From Bacillota bacterium (GTDB taxonomy: Bacteria > Bacillota > Clostridia > Acetivibrionales > DSM-1351): 64,000 nucleotides of DNA. The notes beneath the pieces are model-generated. The model made no database searches, was not told where the DNA came from, and saw only the letters and a list, made by a program, of their open reading frames with translations. The translations under genes were made by a program, and so were the position numbers. Below, piece by piece: positions 37,801 to 45,597 of the stretch (the first letter of the stretch is position 1; every line of letters begins with the position of its first letter). The stretch lies in assembly GCA_023444055.1 (NCBI GenBank), contig JAEZRV010000090.1:124001-188000 (forward strand), in the 5' to 3' direction.

Positions 37801-37879
37801 CTGCAAATGCTGGAACCATACTAGTTACAGTCATTGCAAGAGCAACTGCAACAGCAGAAAATTTCTTAAAATTTTTCAT
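34850..37879 (-). CDS. Major S-layer protein paralogue 2
   Basis: 1009 residues with a signal peptide (KKFSAVAVALAMTVTSMVPAFA). SLH-like modules fill about residues 35-230 (TVLNTLDLYAGT, GAILLTKLFNM, GQFATLLLKQMGY, RDHAVGIMYGAL). Ig-like/SWM repeats follow, ending with the same LASGSTWTVR C-terminus as paralogue 1, where paralogue 1 has a few more residues. The tandem pair shares segments of near identity (IYITFTEPMNE, IKLYHSVKNA versus VKLYHSVKNS) separated by diverged stretches, a sign of duplication followed by local divergence or gene conversion. The gene is separately transcribed from a consensus promoter. Which of the two forms the main lattice cannot be read from sequence. Confidence 0.92.
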   Translation of the reverse strand: MKNFKKFSAVAVALAMTVTSMVPAFADTATTVNGEKATVLNTLDLYAGTNPDTFEPALEAGLTRGQGAILLTKLFNMDDAAMALSDAQADEILKNFKDVAKVSTSAKKRLAYLVSQGIMSGSKEANGLYLNDGENLKGGQFATLLLKQMGYNVPNWYEAVDQLSEVDGADGIAAYAGYEKEGLLRDHAVGIMYGALKAKYSSGTANIIEKIVESKPAIKDAAMKAGLLAAPVTAEVAIGSVKALNTKQLEVVFNQAMNKDSAENENFYEVYNNGSTSAMTLGANSAVLGDDGKTVTITLDNAVTDKLSNSSKAKVVVKKDIKAANGNKLAKDVETTDIVVEDGILPTLVKAEATGESNIKLTFSEPVYGGSADELVGSNFKVMSGTYQYYVQKAELSKNVINLTVGTKLLEGPVVVTVNDAGVTATGAIRDYAEYSVFKSNTTFNYVKDTSVPVVTVSEAKPTSVKLSFSKPVKGADIKLYHSVKNAAAYLSTATTSDKYVDSITFTYADASRVPAGNVNLFLVNSDAQDSYKLVDGYGVKVPDQTLTAQVVVDVTAPTLSKGDFTTNVNALLTFDEDLDVTQAENEDNYTFKSVANNETVDFTASYNATDYTVTLAANSNLDDNTEYQVVVKKAVDKSGNETTQDIVYTFTTKDNTAPDIKDAQYDADDVQCYAVNAEGKIYITFTEPMNEAQMLDLTNYMVDIKNKDADDNFIGLVALDGDVDKVTKISDRKILIDLDATIAADVTPDVKVAPIMDLAGKRIKNSVDARMVSNIGAEVVKVASAKLVAINKVKITFNTQLNAFSNTDIVFTGVTEGAIRTQSVESMTTNDDGNTEIVLILDKNLQTDVKYDSQVITAATVDETSTKSISGTKLGANQTGIEIEDNTAPEIVTYDHDSNNATDKVASVKLDAGTALYDSNNKVAKGTVGTISIEFSEAIKESTLSSLTFTVKGYTVTDISNEDNANVVVLTVKADADNTAKRTSVTHVFNITDNDGNVLASGSTWTVR

Positions 37880-38008
37880 TTAAAATCCCCCTTGGTTTTT
37901 TAGTGACCTTCAAATTTTTCACTGAGGAGCTAGGTCATCATGCTTTCCTCAGTAGGTTAGGAATTAGGTATCAAGATGTTTTATGTCAACCTCTCGACTA
38001 CATGTGTT
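37880..38008 (-). promoter_or_regulatory. Structured 5' leader of S-layer gene 2
   Basis: A leader of about 122 nt. ACTGAGGA (37946-37953, minus strand) pairs with TCCTCAGT (37921-37928) around a 17-nt loop. A GGGGGA ribosome site lies just ahead of the ATG at 37879. The leader sequence is not closely similar to that of paralogue 1, although the promoters are. Confidence 0.55.
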
Positions 38009-38038
38009 ATTATAGCACCTGCCTTTTTACATAGTCAA
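38009..38038 (-). promoter_or_regulatory. Sigma-A promoter of S-layer gene 2
   Basis: TTGACT (38033-38038), an 18-bp spacer and a perfect TATAAT (38009-38014). Same hexamers as the promoter of S-layer gene 1, and a similar ATGTAAAAAGG spacer. Confidence 0.85.
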
Positions 38039-38153
38039 CATAATATCGTAGTTGTAAACTACTTGTAACCCTTATGTAATGGGCATTTGTACACATGTAG
38101 GACTATTATGGTAAACCCAGTAATCCCATGTGCTACAGTCCTCTAAATGCACT

Positions 38154-38197
38154 AAAAAAAACCACTCAGAGTGAGATAATCATTCAGAGTGGTTTTT
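38154..38197 (-). terminator. Rho-independent terminator of glgCD
   Basis: AAAAACCACTC pairs with GAGTGGTTTTT around a 19-nt loop, and on the minus strand the stem is followed by seven T. It lies 96 bp after the glgD stop and ahead of the S-layer gene 2 promoter, so the two transcription units are insulated. The rest of the 413-bp gap shows no gene. Confidence 0.85.
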
Positions 38198-38292
38198 GCC
38201 TTTACTACGGTTTAGTTTTAATATTCTATTGTAAATAGCCTAAACTAGTGCCTTTCAGCCTGTACTAATTAAGCCTTATAGTTAAGCTTTAG

Positions 38293-39411
38293 CTATACCA
38301 TTACATTTTTCCCTATTATAATAGGCCATGTTTCTTCACCTTTTAAGCATCTACCTTTTGATAAAATTACATTCTTATCAAGTATTGCATAGGTTAATGT
38401 AGAATTCTCTTCTACAATACTTTCCTGCATGACTATACTATCCTTAACAACAGCACCTTTCTTAACTGTAACGCCTCTAAACAAAACACTGTTTTCAACA
38501 GTTCCCTCTATTATACATCCGTCTGCCACAATCGAGTTTCTAACCTCTGCCTCTTCATTGAACTTTGCAGGCGCTTCATCTTTTACCTTCGTATATATTT
38601 TTGCTGAGCCAAGTAGTTCTCTACTCACTTCTGGTTTTAGTAGCTCCATATTGCACTTGTAATACATTTGAACTGAGGATATACTTCTCCAATAGCCATT
38701 AAATTTATAGCCACAAATCTTAAGTTTATGTAGCATTTTAACTATTATATCTAAAACAAAATCATAATAACCATGTGCTACACATTCTTCTAGTAAAGAT
38801 ATAAGTAATTCTCTTTTTATTAAATAAGTACCTAATGAACCTAAAAGCGTATTAGGATGTATGGGTTTTTCTTGAAAATCAATTACTCTTTGATCAACAT
38901 CTACCTGAAGAATACCCATATTAGAAACTTCTTCTATAGGTACATCACTCATTTCCCTATATGCAATTGTAATATCAGCATCGGTTTCCTTATGCTGCCT
39001 TAACATATCATCAAAGGTTGTCGTATAGACACAGTTACCTTGTGAAATAAGTACATACTCTTCATTACTTCTCTTTAAAAATGTAAGATTGTTATACATT
39101 GAATCAGCTGTGCCTCTATACCAGCCAGAATTATCATCTGCCAGAAATGGCGGAAAAATAAACAACCCGTCAGTTTTCCTGTCTAAATCCCATTCCTTCC
39201 CAGAGCCTAAGTGATCCATCAGAGATCTAAAGCTATACTGAGTTATAACGCCAACATTTCTAATACCCGAATTCACCATATTTGACAATACAAAATCAAT
39301 CGCTCTATATTTGCCTCCAACAGGAACAGCAGGACTTGATCTCATTGTTGAAAGTTCTTTAAGCTTTGTGCTTCTTCCACCTGATAATATAATACCCATT
39401 ACATTTTTCAT
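38293..39411 (-). CDS. glgD: GlgD-type ADP-glucose pyrophosphorylase-like subunit
   Basis: 372 residues. It is homologous to GlgC (GGRSTKLKELSTMRSSPAVPVGGKYRAIDFVLSNMVNSGI) but the glycine-rich nucleotide loop is degenerate (STKLKEL in place of GSRLGVLT), as is usual for GlgD, which is thought to modulate GlgC in Firmicutes. The C-terminal part has left-handed beta-helix-like hexapeptides (AEVRNSIVADGCIIEGTVENSVLF). Its ATG overlaps the glgC stop (ATGA), so the two are translationally coupled. The GlgCD pair makes ADP-glucose for glycogen storage. No glycogen synthase or branching enzyme lies in the window. Confidence 0.92.
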   Translation of the reverse strand: MKNVMGIILSGGRSTKLKELSTMRSSPAVPVGGKYRAIDFVLSNMVNSGIRNVGVITQYSFRSLMDHLGSGKEWDLDRKTDGLFIFPPFLADDNSGWYRGTADSMYNNLTFLKRSNEEYVLISQGNCVYTTTFDDMLRQHKETDADITIAYREMSDVPIEEVSNMGILQVDVDQRVIDFQEKPIHPNTLLGSLGTYLIKRELLISLLEECVAHGYYDFVLDIIVKMLHKLKICGYKFNGYWRSISSVQMYYKCNMELLKPEVSRELLGSAKIYTKVKDEAPAKFNEEAEVRNSIVADGCIIEGTVENSVLFRGVTVKKGAVVKDSIVMQESIVEENSTLTYAILDKNVILSKGRCLKGEETWPIIIGKNVMV

Positions 39412-40688
39412 TCAGTAACACCTCCTTTGAATACGCTTTTGCCCGACTCTATAATTAGTGAATCAAAGTCATCTGAATTAGCACCTACATCTATCATTGC
39501 ATTCTTACCTATTATTGCACCCTCAGGTATACTAGCTTGCTCTCCAACTACTGTTATACCAGAGTTATATATACCAGGCTTGTATTCATTCTGTATATCC
39601 TCACCCTCGCCCAGTTTGGAATTAGCTCCAATTGTAACAAACTCACTAATGATACTTTTCTTTATTGATACATTTTTACCGATTTTTGAGTTTGACATTA
39701 TTATAGAATCCTCTATAACAGCACCTTCTTCAACTATTACACCTGGAAACAGTATAGAATTAATTACCGTACCATATATTGTACAGCCTTCAGCAATCAT
39801 AGACTTTTTAACGCAAGCAGCAGGGCCTATATAATGTGCTGGTTTTACTGGATTTGGAGTATATATCTTCCAATCTGCATCGAATAAATTGAATGGAGGA
39901 ATTCTACCTACCAAGTCCATGTTAGACTCCCAAAATGCTTGAATTGTACCAACATCTCTCCAATAACCAGAGAATTGATATGCCCACATGCTTTTCCCAT
40001 CTTCAAGCATAGCGGGGATAATATTTTTACCAAAATCATTATCAGAATCTATGCATTCATTATCCTTTATCAAATACTCCCTGAGAGCAAGCCAATTAAA
40101 AATATACACACCCATCGAGGCAAGCGTACTCTTAGGTTTTTTCGGTTTTTCCTCAAATTCATAGATATTTCCATTCTCGTGACAATTCATGATTCCGTAT
40201 CGGCTAGCTTCCTCATATGGAACATTTATAACCGATATCGTCGCATCAGCATTATTTTCCTTGTGGAAATCAAGCATTTTTGAATAATCCATTTTATAAA
40301 TGTGGTCACCAGATAGTATAATGACATACTCTGGGGAATACCTATCTATATAATGAATGTTCTGATATACCGCATTTGCAGTTCCCTTAAACCATTCTCC
40401 ACTTTCAGCTTTTAAATAAGGAGAAAGTATTGTTACTCCCCCATCAATTCTATCCATATCCCATGGTTTGCCTATCCCTATGTGCGAATTAAGCTTGAGC
40501 GGCTGGTATTGTGTTAATACACCTACAGTATCAATTCCAGAATTTATACAATTACTTAGTGAAAAATCAATTATTCTATATTTACCACCGTATAGTACAG
40601 CTGGCTTTGCAACATTTTTTGTAAGAACGCCTAATCTGCTACCCTGCCCTCCAGCAAGTAATAATGCTATCATTTCTTTTTTAATCAT
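39408..40688 (-). CDS. glgC: Glucose-1-phosphate adenylyltransferase
   Basis: 426 residues. The catalytic motif GGQGSRLGVLTKNVAKPAVLYGGKYRIIDF at residues 13-42 is complete, followed by ILSGDHIYKMDY and FEEKPKKPKSTLASMG near 195. The C-terminal beta-helix domain is present (MIAEGCTIYGTVINSILFPGV). It converts glucose 1-phosphate and ATP to ADP-glucose and pyrophosphate. Cellobiose phosphorylase, 16 kb away, could supply the glucose 1-phosphate. The gene starts the glgCD operon; upstream only a weak -10 (TATAAC) is seen. Confidence 0.94.
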   Translation of the reverse strand: MIKKEMIALLLAGGQGSRLGVLTKNVAKPAVLYGGKYRIIDFSLSNCINSGIDTVGVLTQYQPLKLNSHIGIGKPWDMDRIDGGVTILSPYLKAESGEWFKGTANAVYQNIHYIDRYSPEYVIILSGDHIYKMDYSKMLDFHKENNADATISVINVPYEEASRYGIMNCHENGNIYEFEEKPKKPKSTLASMGVYIFNWLALREYLIKDNECIDSDNDFGKNIIPAMLEDGKSMWAYQFSGYWRDVGTIQAFWESNMDLVGRIPPFNLFDADWKIYTPNPVKPAHYIGPAACVKKSMIAEGCTIYGTVINSILFPGVIVEEGAVIEDSIIMSNSKIGKNVSIKKSIISEFVTIGANSKLGEGEDIQNEYKPGIYNSGITVVGEQASIPEGAIIGKNAMIDVGANSDDFDSLIIESGKSVFKGGVTE

Positions 40689-41007
40689 TGCATCAACTCC
40701 CGGTATAGTCTTTTTTATTTAAAGAAAATTACTCCTACTAACACTTTATGTTATACAAATAATTCTACATTAAACACACTTTTCCCTTTTTTATTAGGAA
40801 ATTATGCAAAATAAAGTTTTTTAAGCAGTACCAAATAATGTATTTAGCCTACAAAAAAAGCCAAAGCCATCAGTAATTTGAGGCTTTAGCCTTGTTAAAT
40901 TTGAGTAGCATTAAATTATCAGCTCAATTTTCGCACATATAGTATTTTGAGTCTATGGTAGCTCATATATCAAGGAGAAAAATAAATAACTTTTGCTATA
41001 GTACTAT
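40689..41007. other. Intergenic region between glgC and the small Cys-rich protein gene
   Basis: This 319-bp gap contains the terminator at 40853-40893 and, on the minus strand, a possible TATAAC -10 about 60-70 bp ahead of glgC without a good -35. I see no further gene. Confidence 0.4.
40853..40893 (-). terminator. Rho-independent terminator of the small Cys-rich protein gene
   Basis: AAGGCTAAAGCC pairs with GGCTTTGGCTT over 12 positions with two G-U pairs, then a run of T on the minus strand. It lies 115 bp after the stop at 41008. Confidence 0.8.
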
Positions 41008-41367
41008 TTATACTGCATTGTGAGTAAAGCAAGCAATGCTACAAACAGGTATGTCTGTTACAGAACCGACTGTTCCGATCGGATTACCAGTTTGCATATT
41101 TGTATTATCCCCCATACAACCCATTCCATTTGCATATTGTGTTCCGTTACATGAATTTCCTATAGCGCAACCCGGTGCAGGACCTATCTGAGTGATTAAT
41201 TTTACAAAGCATTCATTTACTCCCAGAAGCACACCTGTAAATCCACATCCCGACATACCACCGCTGGTTGTAAATATAGTAACTGTTTGGCCAATATATT
41301 TTTTCATTGCACAAACAATATCACCGTTCAGAGTAAGACCTTCGCTGTAGTAACAATCTTCTGACAT
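41008..41367 (-). CDS. Small Cys/Gly-rich protein of unknown function
   Basis: 119 residues, no signal peptide or membrane helix. The N-terminal half (MKKYIGQTVTIFTTSGGMSGCGFTGVLLGVNECFVKLIT) reads like a small beta barrel of the Sm/KOW sort. The C-terminal half is low-complexity, rich in Gly, Asn, Thr and Cys (GCAIGNSCNGTQYANGMGCMGDNTN), and the protein has about eight cysteines. Similar compositions occur in spore-coat-associated proteins of Clostridia, but I do not recognise the family. The gene is single, with a good ribosome site (AGGAGCGGGGG) and its own terminator. Confidence 0.7.
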   Translation of the reverse strand: MSEDCYYSEGLTLNGDIVCAMKKYIGQTVTIFTTSGGMSGCGFTGVLLGVNECFVKLITQIGPAPGCAIGNSCNGTQYANGMGCMGDNTNMQTGNPIGTVGSVTDIPVCSIACFTHNAV

Positions 41368-41558
41368 AATCCCCCGCTCCTTTCAAAATAATTATTTTGA
41401 TACAATACAATTTATGTTAACGGGTTTATATGTGTTACAGCAATATGGAAATTTAGTATAATCGTAAAACATAACTTCCTAGAAAATTATCTTAGAATAC
41501 AAAGTTCTACATAGAGTCCTTCTATTAAGCTTTCACCTTGTAAAAGTTCATTACATTC

Positions 41559-42341
41559 TCAACACTCTTTTATAATCCAATCAAATATCTTAAGCCTCTC
41601 TGTGCTATCAACTGGTTTCCCAGAATCAAAGTAAACAATTTCTCCACTTTTTTTCTGAGTGTTGAAAGCACCCTGTTCATCTAGCAAGTACCTTAAATAT
41701 TTTATGGTTCCTACACTTCCATCTATAATATCTATATACTCTGGAAGCACCTCTTTGAATACCTTCCTGTATATTGGGAAATGTGTACATCCCAAAACAA
41801 ATGTTTTATAGTTGCTAATATCAAAGGTTGACAATTTCTCTTTAATAACAGGAATAACTTTGTCATAGTCAAATACCATGTGCTCAGCTAACTCAACTAA
41901 TTCAGGAAATGCCAAGTAATCAACAATATGCTCTGTATCTACTCTTTGAACTAAATTGTGAAACTTTTCTTCCCGAAGTGTAAGCGGCGTTGCCAAAACA
42001 AGTACCCTTTTACCATTGCCATTCTGAACGGCAGGCTTTACAGCCGGTTCCATGCCTACTATAGGGAAAGAATACATACCGCGCAACTCTCTTACTGCTA
42101 TACTAGTAGCAGTATTACATGCTACAACAAGTGCCTTTATACCTTGCTTGACCAAGAACTCTACCGCATTAAAAATATAAGTGCGAACCTCATCCTTAGT
42201 TTTTGTTCCATATGGTACGTGTTCTATATCTGCATAGTATATATAGTTTTCGTTAGGAAGCTGCCTAATGGCTTCTGAAAGAACTGTAATTCCACCGAAG
42301 CCAGAATCTAAAAAACCTATACTGTTACCATTGATATTCAT
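41559..42341 (-). CDS. murI: Glutamate racemase
   Basis: 260 residues. IGFLDSGFGGITVL holds the catalytic acid and phosphate-contacting residues; VVACNTATS near residue 75 and LGCTHFPIY near 183 carry the two catalytic cysteines; YADIEHVPYGTK is also conserved. The enzyme supplies D-glutamate for peptidoglycan. It lies 39 bp downstream of a small membrane-protein gene with which it probably shares a transcript. Confidence 0.94.
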   Translation of the reverse strand: MNINGNSIGFLDSGFGGITVLSEAIRQLPNENYIYYADIEHVPYGTKTKDEVRTYIFNAVEFLVKQGIKALVVACNTATSIAVRELRGMYSFPIVGMEPAVKPAVQNGNGKRVLVLATPLTLREEKFHNLVQRVDTEHIVDYLAFPELVELAEHMVFDYDKVIPVIKEKLSTFDISNYKTFVLGCTHFPIYRKVFKEVLPEYIDIIDGSVGTIKYLRYLLDEQGAFNTQKKSGEIVYFDSGKPVDSTERLKIFDWIIKEC

Positions 42342-42380
42342 AGAACTTCTCCTTTGTTTTTATTAACCTAATAACTCTTT

Positions 42381-42773
42381 TTATCTTCGTGAATCTCCAG
42401 ATATTCTCATCATTATTGCAAAAATCACCCATCCTATCCCACAATAGATGACCGAAGGTAAAAAATATATAAAGTACATCAATTCATGAAACATATTTGA
42501 AAAGCTGCCATTGCCATAATAGCTATATATTGAAACACCTAACGAATACATAGATGCTAGAATCAAGCTCAAAGGTATATTAATTAACAACTCCCGTTCA
42601 CGAAACCTATTGTAAATTATAAGCAATATTAACGGAAATATGACGGCAGTAATACCAAAAACAATATACATCCCTGTCATAGGTAACTTCAATCTTATTA
42701 TAAATATTAACATAATAATTATAATTGCAGCCTCAATAATGCTTAGTCCCAAAACCCTTAAAAAATTTCTCAT
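42381..42773 (-). CDS. Small four-helix membrane protein of unknown function
   Basis: 130 residues with four predicted membrane segments (about 10-28, 36-52, 62-82 and 98-122) joined by short, basic loops. No motif is recognised. It precedes murI on the same strand, suggesting co-transcription, but its role is unknown. Confidence 0.65.
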   Translation of the reverse strand: MRNFLRVLGLSIIEAAIIIIMLIFIIRLKLPMTGMYIVFGITAVIFPLILLIIYNRFRERELLINIPLSLILASMYSLGVSIYSYYGNGSFSNMFHELMYFIYFLPSVIYCGIGWVIFAIMMRISGDSRR

Positions 42774-43152
42774 TTGTTTACTCCATCTAATATCTTTTTT
42801 GTTACTGTCATATTATATAATATAGGGTAAAATGTATCAAATTTTTTATAGTAAATCATATTAACACAACTTTCATTGATAAGTTTAAACACCTACAATT
42901 TTCAACTGGGTATATTGAGTTATTAATATTAATTACCATATTGAAGGCATGTTAATCCTTCCAGTAACCTTGGCAGAAGTGACTGAAGTATAACTAGAGT
43001 GTGCTAATTTTGAATATAAATAAAAAATCAAAATGTAAGGAACAGGTTTCGGATTTTATTTCCGTAGAGGCCCTTATATGGTATAATCGATTTTGGAACG
43101 TCTATCCAGACTTGCAATATGATTAAAAGTATATTATTTGGAGGAATATGTA
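42774..43152. other. Divergent intergenic region, murI side and acyl-CoA ligase side
   Basis: This 379-bp gap contains the extended -10 promoter at 43079-43087 for the ligase gene. The part next to the membrane-protein gene (42774-42950) is AT-rich with no clear promoter. No gene or stable hairpin is seen. Confidence 0.4.
43079..43087 (+). promoter_or_regulatory. Extended -10 promoter of the acyl-CoA ligase gene
   Basis: TGGTATAAT is a perfect extended -10 (TGnTATAAT). The -35 region is weak (TTTCCG at the right distance), as is usual when the extended element is present. A start near 43094 gives a leader of about 58 nt. Confidence 0.6.
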
Positions 43153-44631
43153 ATGGTTGGGCAGATCTACAAGAACAATTATAACAGTGCTTCAATTGCA
43201 TTGAAGTTTAGGGAAGATAGTATCACTTATGGACAGCTTGATAAAATAGTATTAGGGTATGCAAGTATCCTTAAAAAGGCCGGGTTAGAAGCAGGGGATA
43301 GAGTTTTATTGAGTTGTATTAATTGTCCTGAATTCATATATTCTTATTTTGGAACTGTAAGAAATGGTGGGGTTATCGTTCCTATTAATTTAATGCTTAC
43401 TATGGAAGAGATTGATTATATGGCAAAAGATTCAGAAGCCAAAGTTATGATTATACATCCTGTGATGTTACGAAAAGCTAAAACTACTAAAGAAACCATC
43501 CAAAATGTGCTAGGTATAAAGGTCATTGTATTGGATGAAGAGTTTAAAAAGAGTATTTCAGAAATCTCAACAGAAGGGTTTGAAGATTTTTCTGATGAAA
43601 AGGCAATTTCCACATTCCTCTATACCTCTGGAACGACTGGAAAGCAAAAAGCAGCTATGCTTACTCATAAAAACCTTGTCTTTAATGCAGAACAATGCCA
43701 TATAGCACTTACTGCAAGATCTGATGATAAGTATATGTGCGTACTGCCAATGTTCCATGTATTTGCATTCACCGCCTGTGTCCTAATGCCTTTATGGTCC
43801 GGTGCAACAATTATAATAATGGAAACCTTTCAACCGAAAGAGGTTATTGAATCTTTGATAAAAGATGATATCACCATATTTATGGGTGTACCTTCAATGT
43901 ATGTGGTTTTATTGGAGGCTAATAAGAAAAATATTACTTTTCCGAAACTCCGCATTGCAGTTTCAGGTGGAGCGGCGCTACCAGTTGAAATATTCAGACA
44001 GGCAAAGGAAATCATGAAGCTTCCTGTTATAGAAGGCTATGGTTTGACGGAGGCCTCTCCTGCAGTATGCTTTAACCCCCCGCTTGGAATACAAAAAGAA
44101 GGCTCTATTGGCTTACCTATCCCTAATGTAGAATGCAAAATTGCAAATGAAAATGATGTTGAACTACCAGCAGGAGAAGTCGGTGAGCTGACGGTCAGGG
44201 GAGAAAATGTCATGTTAGGGTACTTCAATAAGGAAGAAGAAACTAAAAAAGCTCTTCTAAATGGGTGGCTTCACACAGGAGATCTCGCAAAAAAGGATGA
44301 AGATGGTTACATTTACATCGTAGATAGAAAAAAGGATATGGTTATTGTTGGAGGTCTGAATGTATATCCTAGAGAAGTCGAGGAAGTAATCTATCAGTAC
44401 TCTAAGGTGAAAAAGGCTGCTGTTATTGGAATGAGTGACAAAATTAGGGGTGAATATGTAAAAGCTTTTATCGTTCTAAAAGATGGTGAGGAATGTACAA
44501 TAAAAGAGATACTTCATTATTTGAAAGAACGACTTGCAATATATAAGTTGCCACGTGTTATAGAATTTATTCCCGTTCTTCCCAAAAATAGCACTGGAAA
44601 GATACTTAAGCGAATGCTCAAAGAGCAGTGA
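43153..44631 (+). CDS. Long-chain acyl-CoA synthetase (ANL superfamily)
   Basis: 492 residues from the ATG at 43153; TTGGAGG at 43138-43144 is its ribosome site. The AMP-binding loop YTSGTTGKQKAAMLTH lies near residue 157, EGYGLTEASP near 300, the hinge GWLHTGDLAKKDEDGYIYIVDRKKDMVIVGGLNVYP near 380 and the catalytic lysine in STGKILKRML near 485. The enzyme activates a carboxylic acid as acyl-AMP and then acyl-CoA. FadD/LcfB-like architecture suggests a medium or long-chain fatty acid, but other acids are possible. It is a single-gene unit with its own promoter and terminator. Confidence 0.88.
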   Translation: MVGQIYKNNYNSASIALKFREDSITYGQLDKIVLGYASILKKAGLEAGDRVLLSCINCPEFIYSYFGTVRNGGVIVPINLMLTMEEIDYMAKDSEAKVMIIHPVMLRKAKTTKETIQNVLGIKVIVLDEEFKKSISEISTEGFEDFSDEKAISTFLYTSGTTGKQKAAMLTHKNLVFNAEQCHIALTARSDDKYMCVLPMFHVFAFTACVLMPLWSGATIIIMETFQPKEVIESLIKDDITIFMGVPSMYVVLLEANKKNITFPKLRIAVSGGAALPVEIFRQAKEIMKLPVIEGYGLTEASPAVCFNPPLGIQKEGSIGLPIPNVECKIANENDVELPAGEVGELTVRGENVMLGYFNKEEETKKALLNGWLHTGDLAKKDEDGYIYIVDRKKDMVIVGGLNVYPREVEEVIYQYSKVKKAAVIGMSDKIRGEYVKAFIVLKDGEECTIKEILHYLKERLAIYKLPRVIEFIPVLPKNSTGKILKRMLKEQ

Positions 44632-44644
44632 TGCTGTATATGAT

Positions 44645-44680
44645 AAAGGAGCGGTCCATAATCCCGCTCCTTTGATTTTG
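44645..44680 (+). terminator. Rho-independent terminator of the acyl-CoA ligase gene
   Basis: AAAGGAGCGG pairs with CCGCTCCTTT around a 9-nt loop, followed by a T-rich tail, 13 bp after the stop. Confidence 0.88.
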
Positions 44681-44752
44681 TTTGAATTTCCTTTGAATTA
44701 TAGATGTGTATAAGTTATAACCCATCTAGTAGTGAATATATTTTAAAACAAC

Positions 44753-44785
44753 AAAAAAACCTTGACAGTGACCTGCCAAGGTTTT
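44753..44785 (-). terminator. Terminator-like hairpin next to the tRNA remnant
   Basis: On the minus strand AAACCTTGGCA pairs with TGTCAAGGTTT (one G-U), followed by seven T. It sits directly downstream of the remnant's CCA end, in the same position as the terminator of the intact tRNA-Pro. Confidence 0.8.
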
Positions 44786-44787
44786 GG

Positions 44788-44920
44788 TGGTCGGAGTGAG
44801 AGGACTTGACGTCAGCTTCACTTTGCTCGCTGCCTGCCGCCTCGACTTTAGTCTCGGCACACTCAGCTAAAAATGCTTCGCATTTTCTTAACGCTTCGTG
44901 CCTTCTCAGGTTCAAGTCCT
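44788..44920 (-). pseudogene. Mosaic tRNA-Pro remnant with inverted T-arm ends
   Basis: The 22 bases 44788-44809 are identical to the CCA end, acceptor 3' strand and T-arm start of tRNA-Pro (44970-44991). At 44810 the match stops abruptly. The other end, 44908-44920, carries AGGTTCAAGTCCT, which is the reverse complement of the tRNA's T-arm (44983-44995). The roughly 98 bases between them are a run of small hairpins (for example AAAATGC-GAA-GCATTTT on the minus strand). No cloverleaf can be drawn, so this is not a functional tRNA. It looks like a duplicated tRNA gene whose 5' part was replaced or inverted. Confidence 0.6.
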
Positions 44921-44933
44921 AATTTTTTTGCAC

Positions 44934-44966
44934 AAAAAAGCCATGACATAAACCTGTCACGGCTTT
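44934..44966 (-). terminator. Terminator of tRNA-Pro
   Basis: On the minus strand AAAGCCGTGACA pairs with TGTCATGGCTTT around a 6-nt loop, followed by T6. It begins 3 bp after the tRNA's CCA end. Confidence 0.85.
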
Positions 44967-44969
44967 AGC

Positions 44970-45045
44970 TGGTCGGAGTGAGAGGACTTGAACCTCCAGC
45001 ATCTTGGTCCCAAACCAAGCGCGCTGCCAATTGCGCTACACCCCG
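44970..45045 (-). tRNA. tRNA-Pro(UGG)
   Basis: A complete 76-nt cloverleaf with encoded CCA. The acceptor stem is CGGGGTG with CACTCCG (one G-U), the D arm contains AGCGCAATTGGCAGCGC, the anticodon arm CTTGG-TTTGGGA-CCAAG gives anticodon TGG, and the T arm GGAGGTTCAAGTCCTC is standard. The anticodon UGG reads all or most proline codons. Confidence 0.96.
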
Positions 45046-45597
45046 ATAAAGAAAATCTTGCTTATAAAAAGCATTATTTCTAACATATTTAGTTAGTGAT
45101 TTGCTACTTGATAACCTCAAGTGCAAATGTATTGTACTATAGCCTTGAAATATTAGCAACACTCATTTTAGATATATATTTGCCATTATCTTTATGTTTC
45201 TTCATTATTCTCTTGATTGCATGAGTTTTAGGCATCACATGCAAAATGTTTTAAATATTTTATTCTTACCATTTTCTCTTATCTGTTAACTTTAGAACTA
45301 ATTTTCTAAAAAAATTATTTCATTTTTAGTGGTAATATGTAACACAATTGAAATGATAATTGACTTGATACATTATTTGAGTTTTTCTATAATAAATAAA
45401 TACATTATTTTTTATCATTTTTTAGCTGGTAATAGTTTACTTCGGATATTGCTAATTTTTAATAATACAATATATGTTTAAATAAAAACCATCCCTCGCT
45501 ATTTCTGCCAAAAAATGTGTATTTTCATAATGTTATTATAAATATTGGGCATGGTCATATTTATCTGCAAAAGCTAGTTTTGAAAGGAGTGGTACAT
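45046..45597. other. Intergenic region and long leader ahead of the TtcA-like gene
   Basis: This 552-bp stretch separates tRNA-Pro from the TtcA-like gene. It is very AT-rich and contains the promoter at 45365-45393, giving a leader of about 200 nt. I see no strong terminator or known riboswitch in that leader, and no supported gene. Confidence 0.5.
45365..45393 (+). promoter_or_regulatory. Sigma-A promoter of the TtcA-like gene
   Basis: TTGATA (45365-45370), a 17-bp spacer and a perfect TATAAT (45388-45393). Confidence 0.7.

Noticed and set aside
37425..37883. A 152-codon frame antisense to the S-layer gene start
   Set aside because: It is a shadow of the biased codons of the S-layer gene, with no ribosome site. 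Similar shadows occur opposite glgC and the NAGPA-domain gene.
44788..44920. A second functional tRNA
   Set aside because: Only the CCA end, acceptor 3' strand and part of the T arm are present; no anticodon arm or matching 5' acceptor strand can be formed.
45517..45597. Longer N-terminus of the TtcA-like protein
   Set aside because: The 27 extra residues contain the ribosome site and have no similarity to the family's usual N-terminus.
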